5,896 nt of DNA, taken from assembly GCA_947177115.1 (NCBI GenBank), contig CAMWTG010000179.1:1-5896 (forward strand). The letters are read 5' to 3'. A program made the position numbers and the translations under genes. The notes under the pieces were generated by a model that was not told the origin of the DNA, did not search any database, and saw nothing but the letters and a program-made list of their open reading frames with translations. Shown here in pieces: positions 4,723-5,896 of the stretch. The first letter of the stretch is position 1; every line of letters starts with the position of its first letter. The DNA comes from an uncultured Clostridia bacterium. GTDB taxonomy: Bacteria; Bacillota; Clostridia; Oscillospirales; Oscillospiraceae.

Positions 4723-5896
4723 CAGGCATCTTCTTCCCGCTCATCCTTCAACAGCCAGGCAAACCCGCAGGGGTGCAGCTCCACGTCCCTGATCTGGCTG
4801 TGAGGGACATTGTGCGCCAGCTCGGTATAACTTCCCTCCCGGTCCACTCCGGCATGGGCAAATTCCCGGCTGAAATTGAACAGGCAGACCAGCTCCCGGC
4901 TCCCCTTCCGGCGGCACAGCGCCAGAACATGGGGATCCCCGCTGTCCTCCACCCATACACCGGCATCCGCATCAAAGCAGGGCTCCGATGCCCGCAGCTT
5001 CTCCAGACGGCGCAGCCCCTGGAACAGCTTGCCTTGACGGGTGCTTTCATCCCCGCGCAGCCCGGCCATATCCCACTGGAAATCCCCCCGGTGGATATAC
5101 CGGCTGTCGTCCCGTTTTTCACTGTCCTGATGGTAGGAGTAATCGTTGAGCTGCCCGATCTCATCGCCGCTGTAGATAACGGGGATGCCGCTCTGGGAGA
5201 GCATCCAGGCGTGGAGGGTCAGATCGCAGGAGACCGCCCGTTCCAGCTTGACGGGGTCCTCCTCATAGACGGCGGCCTCCGTGCCGCACAGGGACGCAGT
5301 CGTACCGCACAGGCGGGCGTCCCCCAGGCGGGGATCATCGTTGTAAAGCTCGCCCCGGCTGTCGCTGCCGGGCCACTTGCCGGTAAAGTAGTCATTGAGA
5401 TATTTCTTGTGGGCCACCTCGCCGGTGCCGAAGCGGCCCGCCATCCAGGGATAATCCAGTCCCCAGCCGATGTCGTCATGGCAGCGCAGATAGTTCAGGA
5501 AAGTAAACTCCTTCGGCAGGGAACAGACCGCCTCCATCTGACGCTTCAACAGCGACACGTCCCCGGTGGCCAGGGTGTGCCAGGTGGTCGCCATGGTGGT
5601 CACATTATAGAGCATATGGCATTCCGGCTTCTCCGTGGTGCCGAAATACGGGACCACCTTCACCGGCTCCATGACCACCTCCCCCAGCAGCAGGACGCTG
5701 GGACAGACGATCTCGCAGGCCATATGCAGCATCCGGGTCAGGGTATGGACCTGGGGCAGATTGCGGCAGGCGGTGCCCAGCTCCTTCCAGATGTAAGGCG
5801 TAGCGTCCAGACGGATCACATCGATGCCTCGATTCGCCAAATACAGCAGGTTTTCCGTCATATCATTGAATACGGTGGGATTGGCGTAATTTAGGT
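4722..5896 (-). CDS. Amylosucrase-type GH13 glucosyltransferase, partial (N-terminus beyond right edge)
   Basis: The 390 complete codons seen cover the C-terminal part of a GH13 enzyme. Amylosucrase builds alpha-1,4-glucan from sucrose, releasing fructose. The visible part starts LNYANPTVF, matching the DLNYxNP element of amylosucrase. Numbered from the window edge, the nucleophile is Asp30 (VIRLDATPYIW), the acid/base is Glu72 (LLLGEVV), and the transition-state Asp is Asp140 (NYLRCHDDIGW). Also amylosucrase-like are GTACRNLPQVH, the B'-type insertion before LGDARLCGTTASLCG, VIYSGDEIGQLND, and DSEKRDDSRYIHRGDF. The Arg of DDSR matches the sucrose-binding Arg I recall as Arg509 of the Neisseria polysaccharea enzyme. 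A C-terminal beta domain ends in DEREEDA. Roughly 250 residues are missing upstream. The frame stays open past the internal Met at 5861, which is not the start. It overlaps the downstream hydrolase by one base. Sucrose hydrolase is a close alternative. Confidence 0.9.
   Translation of the reverse strand, partial: LNYANPTVFNDMTENLLYLANRGIDVIRLDATPYIWKELGTACRNLPQVHTLTRMLHMACEIVCPSVLLLGEVVMEPVKVVPYFGTTEKPECHMLYNVTTMATTWHTLATGDVSLLKRQMEAVCSLPKEFTFLNYLRCHDDIGWGLDYPWMAGRFGTGEVAHKKYLNDYFTGKWPGSDSRGELYNDDPRLGDARLCGTTASLCGTEAAVYEEDPVKLERAVSCDLTLHAWMLSQSGIPVIYSGDEIGQLNDYSYHQDSEKRDDSRYIHRGDFQWDMAGLRGDESTRQGKLFQGLRRLEKLRASEPCFDADAGVWVEDSGDPHVLALCRRKGSRELVCLFNFSREFAHAGVDREGSYTELAHNVPHSQIRDVELHPCGFAWLLKDEREEDA

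Noticed and set aside
4557..5894. Plus-strand ORF of 445 codons opposite the amylosucrase-type gene
   Set aside because: The minus strand holds the conserved GH13 motifs in frame throughout; the plus frame is low-complexity antisense reading.

Overview
The window looks like chromosomal DNA from a Gram-positive, clostridial-type Firmicute with moderately GC-rich coding DNA, plausibly an Oscillospiraceae-like gut anaerobe. This rests on strong GGAGG ribosome binding sites, consensus sigma-A promoters in AT-rich gaps, rho-independent terminators, and Firmicute-like S2, S21 and EF-Ts proteins. The taxonomic placement is inference.

Left part (1-2400): translation genes around a divergent promoter block. 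rpsB (ribosomal protein S2) and tsf (elongation factor Ts) form a minus-strand operon. It has a structured leader of about 105 nt, a hairpin with a T run between the two genes (probable attenuator), and a strong terminator with a UUCG loop after tsf. Facing the other way is a monocistronic rpsU (ribosomal protein S21), driven by two near-consensus promoters and ended by a 16-bp-stem terminator. The rpsB and rpsU promoters stand back to back and share a block of AAATTT tracts repeated every 11 bp.

Middle (2413-3888): a minus-strand membrane-bound family 2 glycosyltransferase with the DxD, ED and QRRRW motifs, converging on rpsU. Upstream is a 273-bp gap of lower GC content. It holds a short palindrome close to the glycosyltransferase start, an unexplained 49-codon ORF, and a hairpin that probably ends the next operon.

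Right part (3889-5896): a minus-strand pair whose stop and start codons share one base (TGATG). The upstream member is the C-terminal two thirds of an amylosucrase-type GH13 enzyme, cut by the right edge. The downstream member is a PhnP-like metallo-beta-lactamase-fold hydrolase with an extra Cys zinc site. The coupling suggests a shared carbohydrate-related role, but the hydrolase substrate cannot be read from sequence.

No CRISPR array, transposase, tRNA or rRNA was seen. Most of the window is housekeeping DNA. The least explained parts are the divergent ribosomal promoter block with its rpsB leader, the amylosucrase/PhnP-like pair, and the 3616-3888 gap.
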